Notes under the pieces: generated by a model
The model's input: only the letters and a program-made list of their open reading frames with translations
Told to the model about the DNA's origin: nothing
Databases searched by the model: none
Made by a program: the position numbers and the translations under genes
Shown: in pieces, positions 62,801 through 64,000 of the stretch
Position numbering within the stretch: position 1 is the first letter of the stretch
Layout: each line of letters opens with the position of its first letter
Origin: Symsagittifera roscoffensis
Taxonomy: Eukaryota > Xenacoelomorpha > Acoela > Convolutidae
Assembly (NCBI RefSeq): GCF_963678635.1
Contig: NC_087063.1
Coordinates: 15,011,006 to 15,075,005 of the forward strand
Direction: 5' to 3'
DNA: 64,000 nucleotides

Positions 62801-63441
62801 TTTCATTCATATAAATTGGACAAACGTTGCTTATTTTAACATAATTTGTACGTACTAAAAATCGCATGTAGGTAGAAAAAGTTAAAATACGCTCAAATAT
62901 TTATAGCCAGCTAAAAACAACTTAACTCGCAAAAACGTTTTGTTCAGCAAGAAGCGGCTGATATTTTCATTAAAATTTGTCATAAGATGGGAAAATTGAA
63001 AAAAAAAATTGGTTTAATTTTTTGAAACCTATAAATTAAACCGAAGCGTATATTTTGGTTCCAATTTTTTGATTTTAGTACAAGACTTTGAAAAATCTGT
63101 TTTGAACTTTATAGTGTTGCAGCTGTTGTATTGGTTTTTATTATCCAATAAAAATTATTAAATCATGCATTTGGTTTCTTTCAAACAAACAATTATAACA
63201 GTAGTATTTTTTATCTCTTGAATTTTCTTCTCTCCTTTTCAGAGGTATTTGACTACGACTACGAGGACGTCTGTGGGTTCTACCTGGAGGCACCCGACTT
63301 CGTGGGAGACACACAATGGAGTGTGGATGTGAAACTGAAGCCGGGGTTCAACCCTGTAAATGACGCATACCTCCAGCAGTGGAACAGCCAGTTGCTTCAA
63401 CGAGACCAGGTCACCCTGCACCACGATGACGTCATCACCAG
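32885..63441 (+). CDS. gene X: secreted protein of unknown family, exon 4 split by a Polinton, incomplete at 3' end
   Basis: Six exons join in phase. E1 32885-32962 is a signal peptide (MEFLWSFLISLCLMCLAVEL, then IEAQQP) with donor GTGAGT. E2 33881-34112 starts at GVIAELEEPF and includes GPRHLDLFMNKG. E3 35551-35675 is weaker, with donor CAA|GTTCGT. E4 is 36092-36133 plus 55038-55196, ending AAG|GTATGA, and is interrupted by the Polinton. E5 is 60711-60903. E6 is 63243-63441, ending AG|GTTTAC in phase 2, so coding continues beyond the window. An acceptor at 36120-36121 is an alternative start for E4. The product is acidic, has several Cys and N-glycosylation sequons (NFT, NVS, NDS) and is probably extracellular. 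No known domain was recognised. E2, E5 and E6 are GC-richer than flanks, supporting coding. The allele shown should be null unless the 18.9 kb insert is removed or skipped. Confidence 0.62.
33055..33458 (+). mobile_element. hAT-like MITE, copy 3 (gene X intron 1)
   Basis: 404 bp from CAGGAGCGGATCTAAG to TTAAATCCGCTGGTG. It is flanked by a perfect 8 bp duplication GTTTTTAC (33047-33054, 33459-33466). This copy gives the best evidence for hAT-type integration of the family. The internal ORF at 33254-33475 is not a gene. Confidence 0.88.
33531..33639 (+). repeat. tandem pair of 46 bp units
   Basis: AGAGCCTTCARCACTAGTGT and CTAAATTATGCCGGAAAACT occur in 33531-33576 and again in 33594-33639. In gene X intron 1. 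No function seen. Confidence 0.6.
34113..35550. other. gene X intron 2
   Basis: 1.44 kb, AT-rich. Two open frames (34673-34966, 35154-35411, the latter 85 aa with a helical lysine-rich start) were examined and not recognised. Nothing else seen. Confidence 0.35.
36134..36401 (+). repeat. left terminal inverted repeat of Polinton
   Basis: 268 bp. It contains an 18-base G tract (36162-36179). Internal near-tandem units read CACCATGTATAATTTTATAC and CTAATGGTCAC; TCACCATGTA recurs four times. Identical by eye to the right TIR apart from the G-tract length. Confidence 0.95.
36742..41889 (-). CDS. POLB: Polinton family-B DNA polymerase (protein-primed), frame break plus intron
   Basis: Main frame 38461-41889 (1142 codons), second frame 38139-38588, third segment 36742-37475. 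The N-terminus has three C2H2 zinc fingers (residues about 4-86, first is C-x2-C-x12-H-x4-H). An exonuclease domain has YFDFES (about residue 490), NIQNYDLH and YLKCDTLLLA. An endonuclease VII-like Cys/His block (CWIC ... LDHCHFSGKF ... HEKCNL) lies between Exo I and Exo II. Polymerase motif A is DANNLYGG (about 905), motif B is NNCAYGKT (about 1080) and motif C is YSDTDSL in the second frame. The frame changes at a T6 run (38495-38500, + strand). A canonical donor (GAG|GTAATT, intron from 38146) and an acceptor TTTTAG (ending 37476) bound a 671 bp low-complexity intron with matching phase; the last exon carries the conserved Lys-rich KGV block and an acidic tail. It would replicate the element. 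Confidence 0.9.
37476..38146 (-). other. putative intron in Polinton polB, low complexity
   Basis: On the minus strand it begins GTAATTAATT and ends AAATTTTAG. The interior is runs of A or T interrupted by CGCCCACA-type units (on + strand, for example near 37760, 37785, 37940, 37960 and 38050). The family-conserved sequence resumes directly after the acceptor, in phase. The minus-strand open frame inside (37708-38088) is homopolymer artefact. Confidence 0.65.
41890..43525. other. Polinton spacer upstream of polB
   Basis: 1.6 kb, very AT-rich and without credible ORFs. It contains two E2F-like sites close to the polB start (separate entry). Downstream parts are runs of A/T. Confidence 0.5.
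42053..42090 (-). promoter_or_regulatory. pair of E2F-like sites upstream of polB
   Basis: TTCCCGCC at 42053-42060 and TTTCCCGCC at 42082-42090 lie 164-200 bases upstream of the polB start codon. Both match the E2F consensus (TTTSSCGC) core, and they are embedded in similar AT context (TTTGAATT repeats). TTTTGCGCGCG at 42020-42030 is a further candidate. Binding is inferred from motif only. Confidence 0.45.
43526..44191 (-). CDS. Polinton minus-strand ORF, unknown, putative nuclear protein
   Basis: 221 aa starting MSFSSNFSSKMPCYIIAGYS (a second Met at residue 11 is possible). The N-terminal 130 residues look globular; the C-terminal third is Pro/Ser/Thr-rich. Near the C-terminus PKKKRKL matches a classical SV40-type nuclear localisation signal. 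No family recognised. It is transcribed divergently from the rightward gene array and sits with polB on the early-like strand, so a regulatory role is plausible but unproven. Confidence 0.65.
   Translation of the reverse strand: MSFSSNFSSKMPCYIIAGYSNHERTIFYETVHGNFVAIINEEKSFNSDEWTCTHHVMVPKNFLHLFSKLSLKISKKDEELNIKYLSYLTNSGKYTDPDEPLALQVDISTLSKPVKNFLYKYDCDITPMCENQLEYFEEIEFFDRLWGMEQIESPSVVTPKADPSPVVSPWLDEPGCSTPKRTPEATVSNHMENLTPSLCLAPKKKRKLTTLEKAQEYLDLI
44192..44644. promoter_or_regulatory. divergent promoter region of Polinton
   Basis: A 453 bp gap between divergent ORFs. TATA-like elements GATATAAAG (44510) and TATATAAATT (about 44529) precede the rightward array by about 115-135 bases. No other site recognised. 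Confidence 0.4.
44645..45016 (+). CDS. Polinton small protein, PC4/ssDNA-binding-like candidate
   Basis: 123 aa. Residues about 17-80 (CYFDISENSKRLVRATLKTY, then VFLKVFKKATEGAEF and LSLSSEEFSKL) follow the pattern of the PC4/p15 domain: a short beta meander with basic residues, an LS...E-x-[FW]-x-x-L helix, and no extra domain. PC4-like proteins bind single-stranded DNA and assist transcription or replication. The C-terminus is basic and serine-rich (KRARKSQLSSN). The first ORF of the rightward array; the next ORF starts 14 bases after its stop. The family assignment rests on pattern only. Confidence 0.6.
   Translation: MNKTKTSTTANADKDFGDCYFDISENSKRLVRATLKTYDQTGTYVFLKVFKKATEGAEFECVQRLSLSSEEFSKLIKSGKSIRAQTSEISDTVENKDKPQSNCKRARKSQLSSNTNDFKHDSN
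45031..45819 (+). CDS. Polinton protein with HUH/Rep-like motifs, tentative
   Basis: 262 aa. An N-terminal block has FKFVITEKIP (residues 21-30). It is followed by KKIHYHILIQ, where H60-Y-H62 fits the metal-binding HUH motif, and then by CFKYLISPAKD, where Y94 is followed by a Lys-Asp-rich turn as in the catalytic Tyr motif of Rep initiators. The order and spacing (about 34 residues) fit Rep-type HUH endonucleases of small DNA viruses. The C-terminal half is Ser/Thr/Lys-rich linker and a helical end; no helicase domain is present. The ORF is certain, the function is inference; it could be a catalytically dead DNA-binding derivative. Confidence 0.6.
   Translation: MAEAMFEVVLPDYFKKFQPNFKFVITEKIPNLSTFKNYAFGSHFKSEYCPFSVENEKKIHYHILIQVDSEEQLNQFFPSQKCFSVPCIFTCFKYLISPAKDVKGNGELFDKLKLALTYSAQPVAANLDLLDFTAIKKRLPNLLLSATSSNKQTSPNQNVCKKSPAVGGQKLIDNTVTPAASSTSNKSVRISTSVSKKHTESRHVQTDEMNTETLKRFESLINGPHSAAFCKIMDILTSGYGKLDVDTDVLFVKFIVEEKVKF
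45867..46274 (+). CDS. Polinton ORF, unknown (135 aa)
   Basis: The first ATG of the frame is 45867; the frame itself begins at a TTG. The C-terminal half has GPGYTYVLPCPIKNCYLGHV and a hydrophobic FCLFLKAF. No domain recognised and no clear signal peptide. It lies in the tightly packed rightward array, ending 9 bases before the next ATG, which supports its reality. Confidence 0.6.
   Translation: MISTFDLKLIHEIFIDLKSQYPDKSVRFQYFLATCLYLDADVNLDFVLKNRPYGGLIGIDNSSLDKHLKHFKFLRIHAILHDAAGYLQEKNHTGPGYTYVLPCPIKNCYLGHVTGIAFCLFLKAFKPKLFRLLEC
46284..46871 (+). CDS. Polinton DEDD-type exonuclease-like protein, tentative
   Basis: 195 aa from the ATG at 46284 (the frame reads GTG just upstream). The start LIILDIEGFKCGKKPLIIKE has the D-x-E signature of motif I in RNase T/DEDDh exonucleases, with the usual beta-strand before it. 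Later blocks are LHGLRWDEGEYPY, HFFAKGTQKSVLLAEYL and NLEDFGCPKIEQL, then a Cys/His-rich CKRHSHLLPSHQLLKHC that could hold the last acidic/His motif or zinc. It may degrade RNA or DNA or counter host defence; this is not established. The stop overlaps the start of the next ORF by several bases. Confidence 0.6.
   Translation: MLTQRKKTKKLFFNHLIILDIEGFKCGKKPLIIKELSVCSANTIDTIHFLPPVQFNNLSKEEKKAYNWVSKFLHGLRWDEGEYPYSYLDQIFDSIRLRNPNSHFFAKGTQKSVLLAEYLKLPVTNLEDFGCPKIEQLLGQEKHICKRHSHLLPSHQLLKHCTRRKSKVFFDWLQNELSNDANNLISKFVGLRFND
46864..47151 (+). CDS. Polinton small ORF, unknown (95 aa)
   Basis: The ATG at 46864 lies inside the end of the preceding ORF (ATGACTAA arrangement). The sequence has IKVTLTRTGILDCRGKPLL and FFTVFDYFHLYNVQ. 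No recognised domain. The next ORF starts within it at 47048 in another frame. Overlapping starts are typical of this array. Confidence 0.5.
   Translation: MTNQSPENNSTPRIKVTLTRTGILDCRGKPLLQKLEQITLNDIEIDNLRKFFTVFDYFHLYNVQTPGISPVNSVVQSQPGRAATSAGREKTNPFA
47048..47347 (+). CDS. Polinton small protein, paralogue 1 of a tandem pair
   Basis: 99 aa from the ATG at 47048 (MSRLQEF). The part LPAELKELVKTDNVEEIHLV with AAHFVVKFKSN aligns with the downstream ORF at 47446 (LPKELFDEISTGNVEKIVRI, ARYIIKYKPN), showing a tandem gene duplication. No known domain. The N-terminal third overlaps the previous ORF and may not all be used. Confidence 0.55.
   Translation: MSRLQEFRQSIPLFNLNLEGLQPQLGERRQIHLHDHQLPAELKELVKTDNVEEIHLVQATIRVAAHFVVKFKSNCNHDKFTKYEFFFIERGVDLPVEPK
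47446..47721 (+). CDS. Polinton small protein, paralogue 2 of a tandem pair
   Basis: 91 aa starting MSCLKIQNFKKIFLPKENV. Homologous to 47048-47347 over about 60 residues; basic with Lys-rich termini. It ends 2 bases before the next ATG (47724). Function unknown. Confidence 0.6.
   Translation: MSCLKIQNFKKIFLPKENVSLTGENLPKELFDEISTGNVEKIVRILLTDKNIARYIIKYKPNGNRSERKKGDWYAVVTINLDTNKQKKVFQ
47724..48014 (+). CDS. Polinton small membrane protein
   Basis: 96 aa. An acidic N-terminus (EIEETTTVENNDCDFVDIG) is followed by a hydrophobic segment (VVFFTQVCFIFILLSLSIS, about residues 46-64) and a second hydrophobic part ending STVGYMLPNPKL. The final [VI]GY-[LM]LPNPK block is, as far as I recall, common in small ORFs of animal Polintons. 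Likely a virion membrane or assembly protein; not demonstrated. It stops 2 bases before the ATPase start. Confidence 0.65.
   Translation: MEIEETTTVENNDCDFVDIGGAEQSLSHENRSWKFCNSVSLPSAEVVFFTQVCFIFILLSLSISKLSFYNLSCDETAIWLSILSSTVGYMLPNPKL
48017..48709 (+). CDS. ATP: Polinton genome-packaging ATPase (FtsK/HerA type)
   Basis: 230 aa from the ATG at 48017 (MNKIISTKDRL), chosen because it directly follows the previous stop. Walker A is SGPSGSGKTDLI (about residues 16-27). Walker B is DCMIVFDDTCEE, followed by the sensor region ATAGRHKNVHVIYVKHNLF (Q/N-containing). This matches the A32-like packaging ATPases of Polintons, virophages and NCLDV. It would pump DNA into capsids. No lesion seen. The C-terminus overlaps the next ORF by 44 bases. 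Confidence 0.92.
   Translation: MNKIISTKDRLFMSVSGPSGSGKTDLIFQMFLKGTFYPSYNKIFYFYLHDQPKYRSFVSHNKFDIEFIKLSSFEIVNNLRDCMIVFDDTCEEIFNEKDFVKLATAGRHKNVHVIYVKHNLFQQSKQSRTIDLNTTHLILFKSPRDIQQIDYLGRQLNNAKFLRHAYQLATKEDFGHLLIDLDPKTSECLRYSSNIVPPSPTIFYLPSSKAVITSLENERERIMYIEANAQ
48666..48956 (+). CDS. conserved Polinton accessory protein (PX-like, small basic)
   Basis: 96 aa; starts are possible at 48666 or MLNSRH at 48699. The pattern ILTGADSNFIRFLCDCFVNV then FLGHVPANKSF matches the small Polinton/adintovirus protein with a conserved [IL]x[EC]C-x-[LV]-NV-L-x-G-x-[VI]P block, encoded near the ATPase or integrase in many animal elements. It is thought to be virion-associated; its true role is unknown. Overlaps the ATPase 3' end. 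Confidence 0.65.
   Translation: MKEKELCILKQMLNSRHCRSILTGADSNFIRFLCDCFVNVFLGHVPANKSFIESKKIPFGKIVDPKFSIREKRKVLANNISLVKSIGESCYIYLKN
48967..49914 (+). CDS. conserved Polinton protein upstream of integrase
   Basis: 315 aa. The N-terminal EEFILIPRKTYAP resembles the MVLVPEE-type start of a common Polinton ORF. The middle is Ser/Pro-rich. A conserved C-terminal domain (residues about 135-220) includes FRKVMESIQELL, VDGYVLIQGKPTLVKIESFL and FYPQILKELNLDPSLVSN. It ends in a low-complexity Ser/Asp tail (run of aspartates near 49820). The family is known from adintoviruses and Polintons as an uncharacterised virion-type protein. The tail overlaps the integrase start in another frame. Confidence 0.65.
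   Translation: MYAEEFILIPRKTYAPDEKTAPQSQILHNPLINDKPSQLNYIQRFRERNISRDSPPSLNPTSPIPLTPNNVVPNLRKRNLSAHTNFSDDGDDEAEKNFESNNSLQQTSSKRTEKNDEKSNGKTAEVFRKVMESIQELLEANKLERANIVLKQLFKVESLTLDVDGYVLIQGKPTLVKIESFLYDTQQNTKKLEGVFYPQILKELNLDPSLVSNTYAKQILRSLKSEAAKPFSTSSSFVSDDNPTTEYSKRSKPSSSKTRSTTLKPKTKQSDKRKTQKKEFFPITNDDDDDDDKNYESSKESFATTSTKEWKSYYQ
49829..50845 (+). CDS. INT: Polinton integrase (retroviral-type, DDE)
   Basis: The frame is open from 49610; likely starts are the ATGs at 49829, 49838 or 49850, because the earlier part is frame-shadow of the preceding low-complexity tail. The core begins LLYTKGPAAFGSVKNL. The catalytic triad appears as D in IWSLDLAY, D in KVWVDKGTEF, and E in SAFAERNIRSLK. A C-terminal chromo/SH3-like part has YVGDYVRI and FRKGY...FTDEVFEI. 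Related to retrovirus/Ty3 integrases and Ginger/TDD transposases; it inserts the linear element and makes the 6 bp duplication. Intact. The next ORF starts inside its last codons. Confidence 0.95.
   Translation: MTTMIKTMKAVKNRLRRRQQKNGNPTISEEKKLKLLYTKGPAAFGSVKNLTNASQLSPKKVKKFLRSQSSHTKYGLFRKTYPRLKVIVNDINEIWSLDLAYVDKLAKYNRGVRYLLVAVDCLSRYLRVEPLKTKYAKETTEAFKKMIKTKQPKKVWVDKGTEFKGEFEKLCTKREIIKYNTHSEKKSAFAERNIRSLKSIIYKYLEFEWTYSYIEKLQSFVQTINSRVNRVTKLAPNKVTRKHVPALVSLIANSSSKLVQKPKFYVGDYVRIAKTDLPFRKGYKQIFTDEVFEIVAIPTVNPTTYSLIDAEKEEISGKFYEKELSLIGNKADYNENGQ
50835..51704 (+). CDS. Polinton minor capsid (penton-like) protein
   Basis: 289 aa from the ATG at 50835 (MGSDEFTVHL). The N-terminus FTVHLISTASMDYFPDNTLA, with LDGDWRVALSEIIFP, is the very conserved start of the Polinton protein thought to form capsid vertices (single jelly-roll mCP). 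It continues with HFPYDLSSGTSLNFVYIDII and ends VVLTLKFKRFD. Overlaps the integrase 3' end by 11 bases. Intact. Confidence 0.85.
   Translation: MGSDEFTVHLISTASMDYFPDNTLASFRNFCKEEIALDGDWRVALSEIIFPTKLNNVTDEEFTYFRASEVVASKSNAGNRNTISRPYYGEKVFIKSGEYTFIEQLINEIKTKLKDKIHFDASPQEITNSMSIWMNANEGISFPSPQIPSLLGYNAKLDENGEYHIGYKMIPSFDASYEGNELYESHFPYDLSSGTSLNFVYIDIIQYQTIGDAKAPLLRVIDSNRRIKNGSACSIEPNHRKNFTNLDYKKLFTSSVQSISVQLRTETGRLVPFAGTGKVVLTLKFKRFD
51711..52118 (+). CDS. Polinton basic core/minor virion protein (protein VI/X-like)
   Basis: 135 aa. A glycine-rich amphipathic part (GSGFGALAAGIGRVAIPFAR) is followed by AAKKLGRELLMSAAPELIDV and KKSPKQAL. A highly basic Arg-rich C-terminus has GGRRRRRKTP and further RRK clusters. 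This arrangement matches the adenovirus-like core or membrane-lytic protein found beside the capsid genes in animal Polintons and adintoviruses. Likely binds DNA in the virion. It starts 6 bases after the previous stop. Confidence 0.75.
   Translation: MEQYYAKQASLPHFSGHYRQRGSGFGALAAGIGRVAIPFARRVILPAAKKLGRELLMSAAPELIDVAMKKKSPKQALKNTVTKSARKQLGGGRRRRRKTPMNGLRRRRSVGARKRKTTIRRKTRPVRSRADFSQT
52122..53428 (+). pseudogene. MCP: Polinton major capsid protein, interrupted
   Basis: The first frame runs 52122-52265 (47 codons, with HSSLDLFEKQP), the usual N-terminal block. The frame then changes near an A6 run (52218-52223) to the frame continuing in 52253-52894 (GDRNNFVDLQKIYLEIRCK, a typical first strand of the double jelly-roll). 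That frame meets an in-frame TAA at 52892-52894 and stays open from there to 53428 (NPFHYQKFGLEQVTL and later blocks). Total length about 435 residues, as expected. Major capsid of Polinton virions. The two lesions would abolish a full-length product unless they are sequence errors. Confidence 0.85.
53431..53877 (+). CDS. PRO: Polinton adenain-like cysteine protease
   Basis: 148 aa plus stop from ATG 53431, two bases after the capsid stop (the open frame upstream belongs to capsid sequence in another frame). The catalytic set of C5/Ulp1-type proteases is His52 in GTHWIVI, Asp67 in YFADPLG, Gln100 in FPMQDSN and Cys107 in TMCGSFC. It would process capsid precursors during maturation. The length is short, as in other Polintons. 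Intact. Confidence 0.92.
   Translation: MDEIQLQDLIQNCKHLKYKFFGVFAADNFPPHIPNNIFMIVNTSKSDSPGTHWIVICNRRNVLYFADPLGLPLWQYTNLYKRLNENFHQVTKLMTNFPMQDSNSTMCGSFCIYIAHLIFDKNFNGDASDFVYITDHVLKRFLTHMLTH
53878..54771. other. Polinton right non-coding end
   Basis: 894 bases between the protease stop and the right TIR. It contains a short frame (54009-54317) without homology and a GC-rich GGTGGCGGCCGCCGCAC palindrome near 54520. No gene called. Confidence 0.5.
54772..55031 (-). repeat. right terminal inverted repeat of Polinton
   Basis: 260 bp, the reverse complement of the left TIR. The tract is 10 C instead of 18 G, which accounts for the full 8 base length difference; no other mismatch was found by eye. 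Confidence 0.95.
56200..56996 (+). pseudogene. non-LTR retrotransposon reverse transcriptase relic
   Basis: Broken frames preserve RT landmarks: SKHQFGSENIF (56477 region, family QFGFR), LSKAFDSNDHN (56598 region, motif A), and NGTKSDGLTVVRRVPQINFL with GSLLVTLNVNDMF (56715-56825, the VPQGSILGPLLF motif). A degraded YADD region reads HGADIKLLS, and LLNCFNQHSLKINQEKTEFI (motif D/E region) follows. The order matches jockey/CR1-like elements. Several stops and frame changes; the endonuclease and ends are absent. Confidence 0.78.
58239..58631. mobile_element. small inverted-repeat element (MITE-like) with hairpin
   Basis: A perfect 16 bp inverted repeat: CCTTCCGGATTGATGA at 58239-58254 and TCATCAATCCGGAAGG at 58616-58631. 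A third AATCCGGAAGG copy lies at about 58290. Inside is a perfect 12 bp stem with a 6-base loop (58340-58369, TGCAACTATTGT). No target duplication was recognised and no ORF is convincing. Confidence 0.45.
60904..63242. other. gene X intron 5
   Basis: 2.3 kb with a TG microsatellite (about 60984-60998) and a diverged hAT-like MITE (62384-62786). No gene seen. Confidence 0.45.
62384..62786 (+). mobile_element. hAT-like MITE, copy 4 (diverged)
   Basis: Starts AAGGCAGTCCAGGAATTTCT and ends CCTATATCCGCTCTTG. Internal GGTCGACCAAATTGAT and GGGGGTCGAAAACCTGAGG blocks match the other copies. The flanking octamers match only 5 of 8, consistent with an older copy. Confidence 0.7.
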
Positions 63442-63867
63442 GTTTACATCTTTTGTCATCATTTGAGTTTTCTCCTGACATTTTCCCCTAAGGCTTACTT
63501 TGAGGCGCTCTCGAGGTGTACTTGAAGGTGTGATAATGTTATGCTATGAGTAGGTAAGAACAAAGGAGAATAATTGAAACATTTAATTTAGACTTCTGAT
63601 TTACTTGGTTTTGTTAGAGATCCAGTTCATGTGTCTCCTAAGATCGCAACCGTCCAAATGACTGTTACGTTTGGCCTGCATGGATGGCCTTGAATAATAC
63701 TAACAATACATAACAGAATTTTAATAACACTTTCTCCAAGGTTACTGTGGCAACAGTACTACACGGTACCACATTCCCCTGAGGACAACAAAATTTTATA
63801 TAATACCCTTATAAAATTTTATAAATAGTATATAAGTCTCAGTTTACTGAATTGTTTTCATTTTAGC

Positions 63868-64000
63868 TTAGTTTTCCTTGGTTGTTTTCTTCATCACTTC
63901 CGCTTTGTTTCTTGCAGCGTTCCATGATCCCGACTCATCCAACGATGTAGCTCCGAATTTCCTTTTGAACAGATGTCTCTCTAGTAGGTCAAACGTGTTG
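63868..64000 (-). CDS. partial minus-strand ORF at the window edge, unknown
   Basis: 43 codons open from the right edge to TAA at 63868-63870, including TFDLLERHLFKRKFG and GSWNAARNKAEVMKKTTK. Amino acid composition looks protein-like. It could be the C-terminus of an antisense gene or of a mobile element whose AT-rich 3' flank lies at 63480-63860. Not recognised. Confidence 0.35.
   Translation of the reverse strand, partial: NTFDLLERHLFKRKFGATSLDESGSWNAARNKAEVMKKTTKEN

Overview
The window is AT-rich nuclear DNA of an animal, probably an invertebrate. Host genes have spliced exons and belong to typical metazoan families: SNRPF, an ACTMAP-type actin maturation protease and a PHF10/BAF45a-type PBAF subunit. 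Introns and spacers are full of mobile DNA, including a Ty3/Gypsy-type element, hAT-like MITEs, a MULE or foldback relic, a non-LTR reverse transcriptase relic and an 18.9 kb Maverick/Polinton. The phylum cannot be fixed from sequence alone.

Layout. SNRPF lies at 522-1371 in two exons. ACTMAP lies at 1919-15785; its two coding exons are separated by a 13 kb intron that holds an almost complete 9.9 kb LTR retrotransposon (2553-12477). PHF10 lies at 15986-21245 in five coding exons. An 11.6 kb gene-poor repeat-rich stretch follows (21246-32850). A secreted protein of unknown family ('gene X') runs from 32885 to at least 63441. All four host genes are on the + strand, and each has a 3' splice-acceptor-like sequence 16-35 bases before its ATG. 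The first three are tightly spaced, which is compatible with spliced-leader trans-splicing or an operon.

The LTR element carries Gag and an aspartic protease joined by a textbook -1 frameshift signal. It also has two tandem related small ORFs before gag, a region with 15 copies of GTTTCAG, and a 228 aa coiled-coil ORF before the 3' LTR. No reverse transcriptase or integrase is visible, so it looks like a non-autonomous derivative that its LTRs (about 1.4 % different) show was mobile fairly recently.

The Polinton (36134-55031) has 260-268 bp terminal inverted repeats that are identical except for the length of one G tract, and a perfect 6 bp target duplication (ATACTG). It lies inside a coding exon of gene X and splits it. 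PolB and a nuclear-looking ORF are on the minus strand. A packed + strand array holds a PC4-like protein, a protein with HUH-like motifs, a DEDD-like exonuclease candidate, two paralogous small proteins, a small membrane protein, the packaging ATPase, conserved Polinton accessory proteins, integrase, minor capsid, basic core protein, major capsid and adenain-like protease. PolB contains an apparent low-complexity intron and one frame break. The major capsid gene has a frame break and an in-frame stop.
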